Shown: in pieces, positions 9,706-20,627 of the stretch
How the letters are laid out: each line of letters begins with the position of its first letter
Position numbering within the stretch: the stretch's first letter is position 1
DNA from: Dyadobacter sp.
Lineage (GTDB): Bacteria; Bacteroidota; Bacteroidia; Cytophagales; Spirosomataceae
Length of the DNA: 64,000 bases
Direction: 5' to 3'
Assembly: GCF_017744695.1 (NCBI RefSeq)
Contig: NZ_JAGIAS010000004.1
Coordinates: 79,303 to 143,302 of the forward strand
The notes under the pieces: model-generated
What the model saw: the letters and a program-made list of their open reading frames with translations, nothing else
Told to the model about the DNA's origin: nothing
The model's database searches: none
Program-made: the position numbers and the translations under genes

Positions 9706-10473
9706 TCAGACTGGCTGGAAGGTCATGAAGAGCGAGCTTCCGAAGGGCGCTTTGCCCAGAATGGCGGATTCGGCTTTGGTGATGGTTTTTAAAATGGAGT
9801 TTACCGCATCACCGGGATATTCGACATCCGAATCGAGGTGATCGACGTCGATCTTTTTCTTGCGAATCTGGTAATTCTGCCATTGCCGTACGAGCAGAAT
9901 AGGCAGTGAAAGCGCAAATGGCCAATAGGTGGTGTAGTAGATGCGCAGCCCGGCCGCCTTGCCGAATGCTTGAAATTGCTCCAATTTGAAGCGTCGCGAG
10001 CTCCCTACCGCGAGGTCGTGCGTGCCCGAGAAGGCTTCGAATGCATGGATATTGATAATGATCAGCCCGTTGCGGTTCAAGCGATTTTTGAATGCGGTCA
10101 GTGCACGAACGATTTCTTCGTCGGTCAGAAAGTAGAGCGCGTCATTGCAGGTAATGATATCGAAAGTTTCACCCGGCTCAAATGCATCCACATTCCGGAG
10201 GTCGCCGAAAACGACATTTAAGCCGCGTTCCTTCGAGAAATCGATAGCGTGCTGCGAATAATCGAAGCCCCGCAGGTTGGAATAACCATTTTCCTTTAAA
10301 AACGACAACAACCCGCCCGTTCCACAAGCCGCGTCGAGGATTTTGAGATCGGGGTCCATGGCCCGGAAATGCTTGCGAATCTGGCCCAAAACCTTGCCAT
10401 GGAGAATCTGGTACCACCACAGCTTGCGCTCGGTTTCATACATGCGCTGGTATTCGAGCCGGTTGTCGATCAT
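9706..10473 (-). CDS. class I SAM-dependent methyltransferase
   Basis: ILDAACGTGGLLSFL motif I; start MIDNRLEYQ at 10473 gives a 4-nt ATGA overlap with the upstream gene. Confidence 0.85.
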   Translation of the reverse strand: MIDNRLEYQRMYETERKLWWYQILHGKVLGQIRKHFRAMDPDLKILDAACGTGGLLSFLKENGYSNLRGFDYSQHAIDFSKERGLNVVFGDLRNVDAFEPGETFDIITCNDALYFLTDEEIVRALTAFKNRLNRNGLIIINIHAFEAFSGTHDLAVGSSRRFKLEQFQAFGKAAGLRIYYTTYWPFALSLPILLVRQWQNYQIRKKKIDVDHLDSDVEYPGDAVNSILKTITKAESAILGKAPFGSSLFMTFQPV

Positions 10474-11390
10474 ACGTGTTCGGAGCTGTTGTATTTGATC
10501 ACATACTGCGGCTGACCGCTCTGCGCCATAAAACTTTTGCCGATATATTCCCCCAAAACACTCAGCAACATGCATTGAATGCCCCCGATGAAAATGATGG
10601 TGGCTGTTACGACTTGCCAACCTTTCGGGTCGGGACCGATGATCCACTGTATGGTCAGGAAGAGCAAAAGCAAAAAGCCTAAACTGAACAGCCCTACGCC
10701 AATCGGTACAAAAAGGCGGATTGGCAGCGACGAGTAACAGAAAAGGATATTGAGAAAAAGCGATATCAACTTGTGAAATGTGTAGTTGGAGGCGCCTTCT
10801 TCACGCTTCTGGTGCGCTACCTGTACAGTCCCGATATTCCGCGTAATCCGGAATATCAACCCGTCGATGTAAGGATAGGGCCCGTGATATTTGATAATTT
10901 CCTGTACTACCTCCTGTCGGATCAGTTTAAAGCTCGACAAATACAGATCCTTGGGTTTATTCAGAAGATAGCTGGTAATCCAGTTGACAAACCTGCTGCC
11001 CATATTGCGGCCGAAGGAATGCTGTTTTTTGGCATAATAGGTATAAACGACGTCGTAATCCCCCGATTCCGCGGTTTCTACCAGTTTCAATATCTCCTCC
11101 GGCGGGTTCTGAAAATCATCGTCGATCATCACGCAATAATTACCGTAAGCCCAGTTGAGGCCGCACATGACCGCATTGAACTCCCCATAATTCCGGCGCA
11201 GCGATATGAACCGCACATTGGCATACTTATCCGACAACTCCCGGCAAACCTGGTCCGAACGGTCGCGGCTACCGTCGTTGACCATTACGATCTCGAACGA
11301 TATTTCTGATAAAGTGGCTTGTAGCTTTTCGATCAGCGGCCGGATGGTTTTTTCGCTGTTATAAACCGGGATGATGACCGATAGCTTCAT
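10470..11390 (-). CDS. family 2 glycosyltransferase with C-terminal TM segments (GtrB/ArnC-like)
   Basis: [32 protein letters not shown], two C-terminal hydrophobic segments. Confidence 0.9.
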   Translation of the reverse strand: MKLSVIIPVYNSEKTIRPLIEKLQATLSEISFEIVMVNDGSRDRSDQVCRELSDKYANVRFISLRRNYGEFNAVMCGLNWAYGNYCVMIDDDFQNPPEEILKLVETAESGDYDVVYTYYAKKQHSFGRNMGSRFVNWITSYLLNKPKDLYLSSFKLIRQEVVQEIIKYHGPYPYIDGLIFRITRNIGTVQVAHQKREEGASNYTFHKLISLFLNILFCYSSLPIRLFVPIGVGLFSLGFLLLLFLTIQWIIGPDPKGWQVVTATIIFIGGIQCMLLSVLGEYIGKSFMAQSGQPQYVIKYNSSEHV

Positions 11391-12481
11391 TGACGATCGA
11401 ATTGGTTGACGGTTTGTATAATATAAGCCACCTCATCGTCCGTCAGAACCGGGTTAAGCGGCAAGCTGATCACCTGCTGGTGGATCTGCTCTGTCAAAGG
11501 CAAATGTAAATCTTTAAATTCTTTGTAGGCCAATTGTTTATGAATGGGCTGTGGATAATGGACGTTCGTCTGCACACCGCGCGCATCCAGGAAAGCGATA
11601 AACTCCGCGCGACGAGGATGCCGTACGACAAAGAGGTGCCACGCGTCTTCCGAAATCCGGTCGGCAGGCGGCAGCACCAGGTCCTGACATTTCAATTCCT
11701 GCAAATAGCGGCTGGCGATCTCTCTCCTGCGGGTATTTTCAGGATCGAGGCAGGGCAACTTGACGCTGAGAACAGCGGCCTGCATTTCGTCCAGACGGCT
11801 GTTTACCCCCTGGTATTCGTTCTGGTAACGTATCACCGAGCCGTAGTTGCGCAAGTAGCGTATCTTTTCGGCCAATGCAGCGTCGTTGGTGGTGATGGCA
11901 CCCGCGTCACCCAGTGCACCCAGGTTTTTGGTAGGGTAAAAACTGAATGCCGTCGCGTCCGCCCATGCCCCTACCTTCCTGCCTGCGTGCTTAGCGCCGT
12001 GCGCCTGCGCTGCGTCAGTGATCACTTTAAGGTCGTGTTTCCGCGCGAGGTCAAGGATTTGTGCAATTTCACAGCTTCTTCCATACAGGTCGACAGTGAT
12101 AATGGCTTTCGTCCGCGGCGTAATGTTCTGTTCGATCCGTGCGGGGTCTATCAGCATCGTATGCGGGTCGGGTTCCACGAAAACGGGCGTCAGGTGCAAG
12201 TAGCTCACGGGCAGCACCGATGCGATGTACGTATTGGCTGGAACGATGATCTCACTATCCTTTGGCAGGTCCATCGCCAGCAATATGAGCGTGATCGCAT
12301 CAAGCCCATTAGCCGTTCCTACACAATGCTCCGCTTCGCAATAGGCAGCGAAAGCCTTTTCAAATGCCTTCAATTCATTACCCAAAATGTACCAGCCCGA
12401 GCGGATCACCCGGAGAGAAGCATCTTCGATCGCTTGCAGATAAGGGGCATTTACCTGATTTAAATCCAGAAATGGGATCAT
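11387..12481 (-). CDS. DegT/DnrJ/EryC1/StrS sugar aminotransferase (FdtB-like)
   Basis: [48 protein letters not shown]-lysine motif. Confidence 0.92.
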   Translation of the reverse strand: MIPFLDLNQVNAPYLQAIEDASLRVIRSGWYILGNELKAFEKAFAAYCEAEHCVGTANGLDAITLILLAMDLPKDSEIIVPANTYIASVLPVSYLHLTPVFVEPDPHTMLIDPARIEQNITPRTKAIITVDLYGRSCEIAQILDLARKHDLKVITDAAQAHGAKHAGRKVGAWADATAFSFYPTKNLGALGDAGAITTNDAALAEKIRYLRNYGSVIRYQNEYQGVNSRLDEMQAAVLSVKLPCLDPENTRRREIASRYLQELKCQDLVLPPADRISEDAWHLFVVRHPRRAEFIAFLDARGVQTNVHYPQPIHKQLAYKEFKDLHLPLTEQIHQQVISLPLNPVLTDDEVAYIIQTVNQFDRQ

Positions 12482-12873
12482 TGAGATACTGTCTGGATTA
12501 GCTGATTCAGGGGATAAGGATCGTCGATATAGTCGGCTTTGTCATAATATTCGTTGGACAACACCAACAGGATCGCATCGTCCGAGAAAGAATCCATGAT
12601 ATGCCAGTCTTTCGGCTCGAGAATCAGGCAAGATACGGGATTATCGAGAATGAAGATCTCCTCCTTCTCACCATCGTTAGAGTATATACGACAACTTCCG
12701 TGAATACAAACCAGGGCATTCCACGTTTTGTGATGCCTGTGGCCACCTCGCTGCGTCTCACCCGCGCCATAAATGTAAAACACGCGTTTAATTGTACCGG
12801 GGATGATTTTTTCAAAGACTGTGAGGTTGCCCGATCCGGTGTTAAATGTATCCAGCTGTACTAAAAGCGGCAT
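12478..12873 (-). CDS. FdtA/QdtA-like sugar ketoisomerase (WxcM-like cupin)
   Basis: [35 protein letters not shown] motif. Confidence 0.88.
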   Translation of the reverse strand: MPLLVQLDTFNTGSGNLTVFEKIIPGTIKRVFYIYGAGETQRGGHRHHKTWNALVCIHGSCRIYSNDGEKEEIFILDNPVSCLILEPKDWHIMDSFSDDAILLVLSNEYYDKADYIDDPYPLNQLIQTVSQ

Positions 12874-13126
12874 ATGGAAATTTCTAGATTGTTAGGGTGT
12901 GGTTAAACTCTTTCAAATACGCGATCTTCTTCAAAAGTAACCGATTAGTAAATGTCAGACATTTTTTCCTTTAAAATACAAAAATACCTTTCACATAAAA
13001 AAATCGATTATCCTGAGGCAAGGCTTAATGATCATTTAATGCATACCAATACAGAGCACTGCCACTTTCGCGTTGACCAATGTTACAAGGTATTGGTTGG
13101 GAAAGGACGAAAATAATCGACGCGAC

Positions 13127-13153
13127 CCCTATGCGGGCCACCCTATGCGGGCC
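13127..13153. repeat. 13-bp perfect direct repeat, period 14 nt
   Basis: ccctatgcgggcc a ccctatgcgggcc, abutting the stop codon of 13154..14368. Confidence 0.8.
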
Positions 13154-14368
13154 CTAACTGAACAATCCCCATTGCAGGCGATGGTCGATCAGCATGAAGA
13201 CTTTGACAGGTAGCGGTTCCAGCCAGAGGATTTTATTGTAACCCATATAAAAAACCTGGGGATGGACCACGCAGATAACCATCGTGAAAAATAAAATGAG
13301 CCGGACTGACGATGTAGAAGAGGTTTCGATCAATATAAATACGGCCAGTAATATAAACGGAAAGCCGTACGACAATGCCCTGTCGATGTCGTGGACGTAA
13401 ATGCCCGTGGCTACCAGTACCGCAAAACCGGCCATGAGCGCCAGCAAAAGCCAGTAACGCCGCGTAAGGCACAGCACGACAAAAGCTGCGATCAGAATCA
13501 GCCATGTTCCTTCGAATGCACCCCAGATACTGCTTCCTAATCCATTTCGGTGGGCATTGGCCAGCAACACAGGCGTTCCGATTGTAGAGTAGGAATGGTG
13601 TGGAAAATAGGTAGTCTGTACATATTCCCGGATCGTGAAATAGATCGCCCACGCTACCCACACGACCAGGCTCTCACCCGTAAAAGCCGATTTGAGCAGT
13701 CCGGGAACCCCAAAATTGTTATTGCGGTACGCCTTGGTCCCCATCCACCACAGCAGCAAATAGCCTCCTGCCACCACAGCCCGCTCGTCGGTAAAGAATG
13801 CGATCAACAGTGATAGGAATATGACAAGCGGATTTTTACTTAATAATGCCAGTAAAAGAAAGAAAAAGGCAAATTCGTCGCCATACCCATGCACGTCTGC
13901 GAATGCCCATACGCTCACGAAGATATTGGCAATAGCCGTCACAAAGAGCGCAGTGATTACTTTATCGCCCGAAACGGAATAAACATACCCGGCAGTTTTG
14001 TAAAGGAACAATACACCCAGAACAGCCTGGATCATCAGGATCAGCAGCACATTGTGGCCTGTCAGGAATGAAAGGGCCGGCAATGTCCAGCGGAAGATCA
14101 TATTCTCGCGCCGGACGTCGTAATCCATGTCTTTCGGATGCAGTATATCCTGCGCCTGATTATGGATGAAAACCCAGGCATCGAGGCTCACACCATTGCT
14201 TCTCAAATGATCGAGCAAGAGCGAATAGGGCGGAAATGCAAGAAAAAGCGACAGGGCGACAGCCAAAAAAGTGAGTTTCCACAACCAGTTCTTTCCAGAC
14301 AACTGTGCTTCAATCCAAAGGAGTAACGAACCGTAAAAGTTTTCCAAAAGCATAGGACGGCTTGGCAA
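13154..14368 (-). CDS. polytopic membrane protein, unknown function
   Basis: 404 aa with many hydrophobic segments; no family recognised with certainty. Confidence 0.75.
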   Translation of the reverse strand: MPSRPMLLENFYGSLLLWIEAQLSGKNWLWKLTFLAVALSLFLAFPPYSLLLDHLRSNGVSLDAWVFIHNQAQDILHPKDMDYDVRRENMIFRWTLPALSFLTGHNVLLILMIQAVLGVLFLYKTAGYVYSVSGDKVITALFVTAIANIFVSVWAFADVHGYGDEFAFFFLLLALLSKNPLVIFLSLLIAFFTDERAVVAGGYLLLWWMGTKAYRNNNFGVPGLLKSAFTGESLVVWVAWAIYFTIREYVQTTYFPHHSYSTIGTPVLLANAHRNGLGSSIWGAFEGTWLILIAAFVVLCLTRRYWLLLALMAGFAVLVATGIYVHDIDRALSYGFPFILLAVFILIETSSTSSVRLILFFTMVICVVHPQVFYMGYNKILWLEPLPVKVFMLIDHRLQWGLFS

Positions 14369-14400
14369 ATAGGCTCAAATATACATTTAATGTGCGATAC

Positions 14401-17400
14401 TCATTTCCAGCTCGGCACGATCCGGCTGCCTTCTTCGCTTTCGGTAATGCGCAGGTACGTCTGGATTTCCTGTTGCAGGTCCTCCACGTGACTGATAATG
14501 CCTACAATCCGGTTCTCTTTTCTCAATGATTTTAACGTTTCAAACACGGTTTGTAATGCATTTTTATCGAGCGATCCAAAACCTTCGTCGAGGAAGAAAA
14601 AGTTGTGTTTCGATTCGTTCCGGACGTGAATATGATCGGCCAGAGCCAGAGCCAGCGACAACGCCGCCTGAAATTTCTGCCCGCCCGAAAGCGTTTTCAG
14701 CAACCGCATATGCCCGCCATTAAGCAAGTCTCTCACCCAGAAACTGTTACCTTCTCCCAATTCGAGGTGAAGCTGCTGGTGGGTCATCTGATGGAACCGG
14801 TGGTTGGCTGCCTGGATCAGGTTTTGCAAGTAAATGCTCGACGCATAATCCACGAACCCGCTCGACCGGAAGAGTTTCGCAAGATCGTCGAGATGCTCCT
14901 TTCGGAGCTGCAAACGACCTTTTTCTGCCAGAAGCGCAGCCTTTCGGGCCAGATCTTCCGCCATTTGTTTCAACCGCCCGTCGATATTCCCCTCCTCTTT
15001 CCGCTGGGTATTCAGGTTTTGGGTCAGTGTATTTTTTAATGCTGCCACTTCCTCGTGTTTTGCCGCGTCATACTGCTCGCCCGCATGGTCTTCCAGCAGG
15101 TTTTTCAGCTCGGCACCGGTTGTTTCCAATGCCAATTTGAACTCGTCGATCGCCTGCCGCTCGGTTTCAATGCGAATCGGTTTTTGCAGGATTTCCCCTA
15201 CCTGTGCTTCTGATTGGAATGCATAGGCGGCCAGCTCGCTATCGATCTTTTCCTGCACGACTAGCAGTTCGCGCCGGCTTCCCTCCAGCGCTACCAACAG
15301 TGTAGCCTGGCTCCCGGAAAGCGTATTCCGGTCCTTTTCCAACACGTCTGACCGTTTTTCCGCTTCTGCAAATGCCGTTGAAACCTGCTGATATTCGGCT
15401 TTTAATGCTGCGATCCTCTCTGAAACATCGCCTTTCTCAACAGTTTCAAACTCTGCCAGATTCACCCTCGATAACTGCTCCGAAAGCGTCTGAACTGTAT
15501 TTTCGAACCTCAGAATCTCATCCCTCAATACTTGCAGCGGCTTTTCGATCTTTTCGGCTTTTTCGGCTAATGCCGTTTCTATTTGCGTCGTCAAGCCCTT
15601 CAAAATCGTTTCGCCGGCTTTGATTTCACCCTGCACGCGACTGCTTTCCGCAAAGCGCTTTTCAAAACCTTCGTGATCGGCCTTGTTGAATGCAGGCCAC
15701 GCAAATGCCTCGTCGTGTGCCTTCAACCTGCCCTGGGCATCAGCATAGCGTTGTTTGATCGAAGTTTTCTGTTTTTCGAGATTTTCGATCTGGTTAAAAA
15801 CGCGCTCGATCGGGGATTGCAACCGCCTTAGCAGCCTTTCCTTTTCGTCCAATGCATTCAGTTGCTTCTCAATCGCCGCTCTCTCCGCGGCCAATGCCCC
15901 GTCAGCCATCAACACCTCGGGATGGTGCAGCGAACCACAGAGCGGGCAGGGTTCTCCGTCTTCGAGGTTACCCGCATATTGATGCAACGCAACCCTGGTA
16001 TTAATATGCAACAACTGCCGGTTCAGCTCTTTTCGGTTAGTTTCACCGGCCTCCAAATAACTAACGATGCCCTTTTGGAAGGTTTCTAACACCATTTCAC
16101 CATCAAACTGAATGCCGAAATCGCCGGTAATCTCGTGCAAGCGCTCCGCGAGACCGTCCGTCAGAGTTTTGATCTCCGCCGCAAGCGTTTCCGCCTCCGT
16201 TTTGATCGACTGCCGGTCCGCCGCGAGGTCATCTATTTTCACAAACCACGATTTCACAAGCCCCATTTCGAGCACATCGCCCAAGCCGGCTTTGCGCTGC
16301 TCGTTGGCGGCTTCCAGCTCCTGTTTTTGCTGTTTTTGTATTTCAATGGCGTTTTCCTTCTCCTTCAACTGCTCCTCGCCACGTGCAAGCGCATCCTTCC
16401 TTTTGATAACCGCCTGAGAATGCTCCATAATCCGCATTACTTTTTCAAGCTCCTCGGCGGTCGCGAGCAGTTCCTCGCGCTTTTCATAGCGTGGTTTCAG
16501 TACTTGTAATGTCTCCTGCTGTTTCCCGAGTAATGTCTCTAGTTCTGCCAACTTCGACTGGTTAGCCGCCGAAATGCGCTCATCCCGTACTATGGCCGTT
16601 AGCAGGTTGGTTTTCTGGTCAAAAATGGATTTAAAATGCAGTGAGCAGATTTCAAAAGTCTTTAATGTCGCCTCGCGTTCCTGCATGGCTGCGCGCTGGG
16701 AATCAAGTGCCGCCAGCCGACTTTGCAGCATTTGTATTTTCTCTCCGGCAAGTTTGAGTTTCTGAAAAGTGCTTTCCAGCTCCGTCTGGATCGTCAGCTC
16801 ACGGGTAACCTGCTGAATTTGCTGACGGAGCAGCTCCAACTGCTGCTCGCCTTCCTCAAGCATTTCCTTCGTTACTTCTCCAAGGCCCAGCAATTGACCG
16901 TCCACGTTCGACAATGCGAGGTTATTCCGGTTGCTCAGCGAACCTACATTCCGGCTGAGGTCATATTTTTCAAGCTGAAAGAGCTCTTTCATCATCCGCG
17001 TCCGTTCAGCATCTTTCAGTTCGATGAACTCCTGAAAGCGCCCCTGCGGAATAATAATCGTCCGGCGAAAATTGTCATAACTAAGGCCGATAATGCTCTC
17101 GGTAGATTCGCTTTCGGCCAAGGGCACCCAGTCATTCTCCCGCCAGATGTAGCCTTTCCGTTCAAAGGTTTTTACATCCTTGAAATTCTTGCTGTTCCGC
17201 TTTCCGCGTACCGTGAACCGATAGCGATCGCCGTTTTTACCTGCTATGCATTCAAAATCAATGAGCAAATCATCCGAACGGAGATTCATCATATTGTAAG
17301 TCCGGTCGTCGCCCGACTTGTTGAGCCGCTCGGTATCACCATACAATGCAAAAGTGATCGCTTCCAGAATGGAGGATTTCCCACTCCCCACAGCCCCGAA

Positions 17401-17499
17401 TATGCCGAACAACGACGCATCCGTCAACGGATCGAAATCGATTTCCTGTTCGGTTTGGTAAGAATAAAGTCCTCTGATTTTTAAGCGTTTGGGAATCAT
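14401..17499 (-). CDS. sbcC: SbcC/Rad50-like AAA ATPase, exonuclease subunit
   Basis: Walker A GAVGSGKSSILEAITFALYG, zinc-hook CPLCGS, Walker B/signature TLSGGQKFQAALSLALALADHI and FFLDEGFGSLD. Confidence 0.92.
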   Translation of the reverse strand: MIPKRLKIRGLYSYQTEQEIDFDPLTDASLFGIFGAVGSGKSSILEAITFALYGDTERLNKSGDDRTYNMMNLRSDDLLIDFECIAGKNGDRYRFTVRGKRNSKNFKDVKTFERKGYIWRENDWVPLAESESTESIIGLSYDNFRRTIIIPQGRFQEFIELKDAERTRMMKELFQLEKYDLSRNVGSLSNRNNLALSNVDGQLLGLGEVTKEMLEEGEQQLELLRQQIQQVTRELTIQTELESTFQKLKLAGEKIQMLQSRLAALDSQRAAMQEREATLKTFEICSLHFKSIFDQKTNLLTAIVRDERISAANQSKLAELETLLGKQQETLQVLKPRYEKREELLATAEELEKVMRIMEHSQAVIKRKDALARGEEQLKEKENAIEIQKQQKQELEAANEQRKAGLGDVLEMGLVKSWFVKIDDLAADRQSIKTEAETLAAEIKTLTDGLAERLHEITGDFGIQFDGEMVLETFQKGIVSYLEAGETNRKELNRQLLHINTRVALHQYAGNLEDGEPCPLCGSLHHPEVLMADGALAAERAAIEKQLNALDEKERLLRRLQSPIERVFNQIENLEKQKTSIKQRYADAQGRLKAHDEAFAWPAFNKADHEGFEKRFAESSRVQGEIKAGETILKGLTTQIETALAEKAEKIEKPLQVLRDEILRFENTVQTLSEQLSRVNLAEFETVEKGDVSERIAALKAEYQQVSTAFAEAEKRSDVLEKDRNTLSGSQATLLVALEGSRRELLVVQEKIDSELAAYAFQSEAQVGEILQKPIRIETERQAIDEFKLALETTGAELKNLLEDHAGEQYDAAKHEEVAALKNTLTQNLNTQRKEEGNIDGRLKQMAEDLARKAALLAEKGRLQLRKEHLDDLAKLFRSSGFVDYASSIYLQNLIQAANHRFHQMTHQQLHLELGEGNSFWVRDLLNGGHMRLLKTLSGGQKFQAALSLALALADHIHVRNESKHNFFFLDEGFGSLDKNALQTVFETLKSLRKENRIVGIISHVEDLQQEIQTYLRITESEEGSRIVPSWK

Positions 17500-17503
17500 G
17501 AAT

Positions 17504-17608
17504 GGCTGTCGGCAGTCAGCTATCGGCCGTTGGCTTTCTGCCTGTCAAATACAGTTTTTATAAAAATTTTGCTTCAAAAACCCGACAGCCGATAGCCGAC
17601 AGCCGAAG
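17504..17608. repeat. imperfect inverted-repeat element (ggctgtcgg..ctatcgg arms) filling the GH3-sbcC intergenic
   Basis: Left arm ggctgtcggcagtcagctatcggccgttgg, right arm cccgacagccgatagccgacagcc; reverse complement of right is ggctgtcggctatcggctgtcggg. Confidence 0.75.
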
Positions 17609-17609
17609 T

Positions 17610-19133
17610 CTACAAATTGGCGAGCAAATCATCCAGGTACTCCCGCGTATTGCTCAGCCTCGGCACCTTGTTCTGACCGCCGAGCTTGTGCTGCTTGCCC
17701 AGCCAGGCATAGAAGGTGCCGGTAGGCGCAAAATGCACTTGCGGGCGCGTGAGAGCCATATCTTTGTAACGTTTGGCATCATAATCGGAGTTGACCTCGC
17801 GTAGTGCCGCATCCAGTGCCTGCACGAATGCCTCGCGGTCTTCCGGTTCTTTGGTGAACTCGATGATCCATTCATGGCAGCCCCGAGAGCCGTCGCCCAT
17901 GTACACGGGCCCGGCGGTATAGTTCGCCACCAGGGCGTCCGTCTGGTGCGCCGCTACCTTAATAGCGTGATCGGCATTCTCTACAATCACTTCCTCGCCA
18001 AATGCGTTGATAAAATGCTTCGTACGCCCGCTCACCTTCACACGGAACGGGTAAGTAGAAGTAAATTTCACCGTATCACCGATCAGGTAGCGCCAGAGTC
18101 CGGCGTTCGTCGAAATCACCATGGCGTAGTTCTTCCCTACTTCCACTTCACTCAGCAGCAATGCCCGGGGATGTTCTTTACCCAACTCTTCGATGGGTAC
18201 AAATTCGTAGAAAATACCGTAATCGAGCATCAGCAACATTTCTCCTACCCTATTAATATCGTCCTGGATCGCGAAAAAGCCCTCCGAGGCGCTGTACGTT
18301 TCGAGGTATAATACCTGATCGGAAGGGAAATATTTGGTCATAAACAAATCACGGTAGGGTTCGAATGAAACCGCTCCATGCACGAAAACCTCGAAATCCG
18401 GCCAGATTTCGAGCATATTTTTCTTACCGGTACGTTCAAGGATCTGGTCAAGCAACACGATCGTCCAGGTAGGCACGCCGAGAATGCTGGTTACGTTCTC
18501 CTGCGAGCATATCGACGCCATTTTGTCCAGCTTGCTTTCCCAATGGTCCATTAAAGCCACTTCCAAAGGCGGCGTCCGCATAAATTCCGCCCAGGAAGGC
18601 AGGTTCTGCATAATGACCGCCGACACATCGCCGATCTGGGTATAATCGTCAAAAGGATTGGCATGCAAAGTCCCGCCGATCGAAAGACCTTTCCCATCAA
18701 AAACGCGGGTATCGGGGCGGTTGTTAATCAACAGGGTCATCATATCCTTTCCGCCCTCGTAATGGCATTCTTCCAATGCCTCCGGCGAAACGGGCAGGAA
18801 TTTACTCCGCGCATTCGTGGTACCCGACGATTTGGAAAACCATTCGATCGGCGACGGCCATAGCACATTCGGCTCGCCTTTCAGGACGCGCTCGATGTAG
18901 GGATAAAGTTGCTCGTAAGCCGAAATAGGTACCTGTTCCTGAAATTCCTTGACCGATTTGATCTGACCGTAGTTATAGCGGCTGCCCCATTCGGTGTAAC
19001 GGGCTGTTTCGATCAACTCGGAAAATATACGCTGCTGGGTTTCAATGGGGTACTTCATAAACTGTTCGATCCGTTCGAAGCGCCGCTTCATAAACCAGAC
19101 AGTCATATCATTTACCAGCTTCATAAAGGTCAA
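17610..19133 (-). CDS. GH3 auxin-responsive promoter family protein
   Basis: Full-length GH3-like: SSGTTNARSKFLPVS, ETYSASEGFFAIQDD, AFGEEVIVENADHAI. Confidence 0.92.
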   Translation of the reverse strand: MTFMKLVNDMTVWFMKRRFERIEQFMKYPIETQQRIFSELIETARYTEWGSRYNYGQIKSVKEFQEQVPISAYEQLYPYIERVLKGEPNVLWPSPIEWFSKSSGTTNARSKFLPVSPEALEECHYEGGKDMMTLLINNRPDTRVFDGKGLSIGGTLHANPFDDYTQIGDVSAVIMQNLPSWAEFMRTPPLEVALMDHWESKLDKMASICSQENVTSILGVPTWTIVLLDQILERTGKKNMLEIWPDFEVFVHGAVSFEPYRDLFMTKYFPSDQVLYLETYSASEGFFAIQDDINRVGEMLLMLDYGIFYEFVPIEELGKEHPRALLLSEVEVGKNYAMVISTNAGLWRYLIGDTVKFTSTYPFRVKVSGRTKHFINAFGEEVIVENADHAIKVAAHQTDALVANYTAGPVYMGDGSRGCHEWIIEFTKEPEDREAFVQALDAALREVNSDYDAKRYKDMALTRPQVHFAPTGTFYAWLGKQHKLGGQNKVPRLSNTREYLDDLLANL

Positions 19134-19173
19134 TTAGTTAGAAATACGCAAGTTTGTAAAAATAGCAATAAAA

Positions 19174-19212
19174 AATGGTGAGAGAACAGTTGCAAGCCGT
19201 TCTCTCACCATT
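19174..19212 (-). terminator. Rho-independent terminator of the S41 peptidase gene
   Basis: aatggtgagagaac ... gttctctcaccatt, 14-bp perfect stem, T-rich on the minus strand after the stem. Confidence 0.85.
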
Positions 19213-19235
19213 CTGAAAATTTTACCAGCAGGCCG

Positions 19236-20627
19236 TTATCTGTCGAAGAACATGTTGCTGCCGCCCGCCTTCCGGCTGACAGATGACGACAGTTCCGCGC
19301 TTGCTTCCTCCGCCAGTACGCGTGCGCTCCGGAGTTGGCGTGTCACATGCGTACCCGTGATCTGAAAGAGCGCCTCTCCCAGCAAAGGATCGCGTGGATC
19401 GCCGTACGGGTAAAGAATATTCCCTTCGCTAACCTTCACATCCGGCTCAAAGCCAACATGGTAATCCGACTTTTTATCCCTGTTCAACGATTTGGAGACG
19501 ATCGGCTGCAAACCCACTTTAATACCATTCTTTTCATCACTAATTGTTACCGACCCCACATTTTTGCCGACCGTTTTTCCTCCGACCAATGTCACGGTCA
19601 TAAAAGGCTTCAACCCGTTGATAACCAACTCGCTCGCAGAGGCAGTTCGCGACGATACGAGTATTACGAGGTGTTTCAGGTCACTACCTACATTCTGACT
19701 TTTGGATACAAATTTGTCGTAGAAATAGGTCTCCCCATATTTTTTGAGGCTCGTTTCGGTCACCTGCTTGTTGTATTCTTTGTAATAAAATACGTCGTTG
19801 GCCGTCACCTTGCCCATAAGGCTCGCCAGGTTAGTTGCGGAACTCACATAACCTCCCGGGTTGTAGCGCAAGTCGAGGACCAATGCATTGATGTTACTGT
19901 TTTTGAACTCCGAGAAAATCGCATCCAGTTTCTTGTCGTACGCTTTGTTGCTGGTTTGATAAGGCTCGGGAATAAACTGGTGATAAACCACATAACCGAT
20001 TTTGCTCGCCCCGATCGTGTAAACCGAGTCGAAAAACACAGGGTCCTCCTGCAATACGATGGGCGTCACGTCACGCGTCGTCGTGGTTTCTTTCAATGTG
20101 CCGTCCTTGATGTCGGCCAAAGTGTAGGTGGCCTTGTTCTCGGTATTCAATAGTTTTGAATAGTTCGAATCCGTCATTTTCTGGCCATTCACGCTACTGA
20201 AAACATCGCCCCGCACAAAGCCGGCCTTGGCGGCGGGGGAATCCGGGATCACATAAAGCACAATACCGACAACATTACTGGTATTAGCCGGGAAATACAC
20301 CAGCTTATATTCCATCCCGCTGGTTTTCGATTCGCCGCCCAAAGAGGCCTCCAGTTCCTTCGCACTCTCCTGCATCCACGAAAACCGGTCGCCGTCGGGG
20401 CGCGCTGTTGCGTCATACTTATAAAGAAGTGAATTAAAAAAGTCGCTCGGCGTTTTGTTGTAATCGGGCGACGCGGTGATATGATCTGTCCAGTAATACC
20501 AGTATTTCATATTGGTATAAATCCACTGGTTGGTTTCTGTGTCGTTTTTGGGATCTGCGTTTTTCTCCTTGCAGGAAAAAACGAGCACGACGAGTAACAT
20601 GACAGGCAGGAAAAGTCTCAGTTTCAT
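19236..20627 (-). CDS. S41 family (C-terminal processing) peptidase, lipoprotein with PDZ
   Basis: Lipobox-like [40 protein letters not shown] catalytic Ser region. Confidence 0.9.
   Translation of the reverse strand: MKLRLFLPVMLLVVLVFSCKEKNADPKNDTETNQWIYTNMKYWYYWTDHITASPDYNKTPSDFFNSLLYKYDATARPDGDRFSWMQESAKELEASLGGESKTSGMEYKLVYFPANTSNVVGIVLYVIPDSPAAKAGFVRGDVFSSVNGQKMTDSNYSKLLNTENKATYTLADIKDGTLKETTTTRDVTPIVLQEDPVFFDSVYTIGASKIGYVVYHQFIPEPYQTSNKAYDKKLDAIFSEFKNSNINALVLDLRYNPGGYVSSATNLASLMGKVTANDVFYYKEYNKQVTETSLKKYGETYFYDKFVSKSQNVGSDLKHLVILVSSRTASASELVINGLKPFMTVTLVGGKTVGKNVGSVTISDEKNGIKVGLQPIVSKSLNRDKKSDYHVGFEPDVKVSEGNILYPYGDPRDPLLGEALFQITGTHVTRQLRSARVLAEEASAELSSSVSRKAGGSNMFFDR

Noticed and set aside
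9706-10647. Longer 313-aa version of the methyltransferase
   Set aside because: The extra 58 residues overlap the glycosyltransferase gene in another frame; the MIDNRLEYQ start gives the same 4-nt overlap seen in the rest of the cassette.
16723-17484. 253-aa plus-strand ORF antisense to sbcC
   Set aside because: Covers the Walker A end of sbcC in the opposite strand; no independent support.
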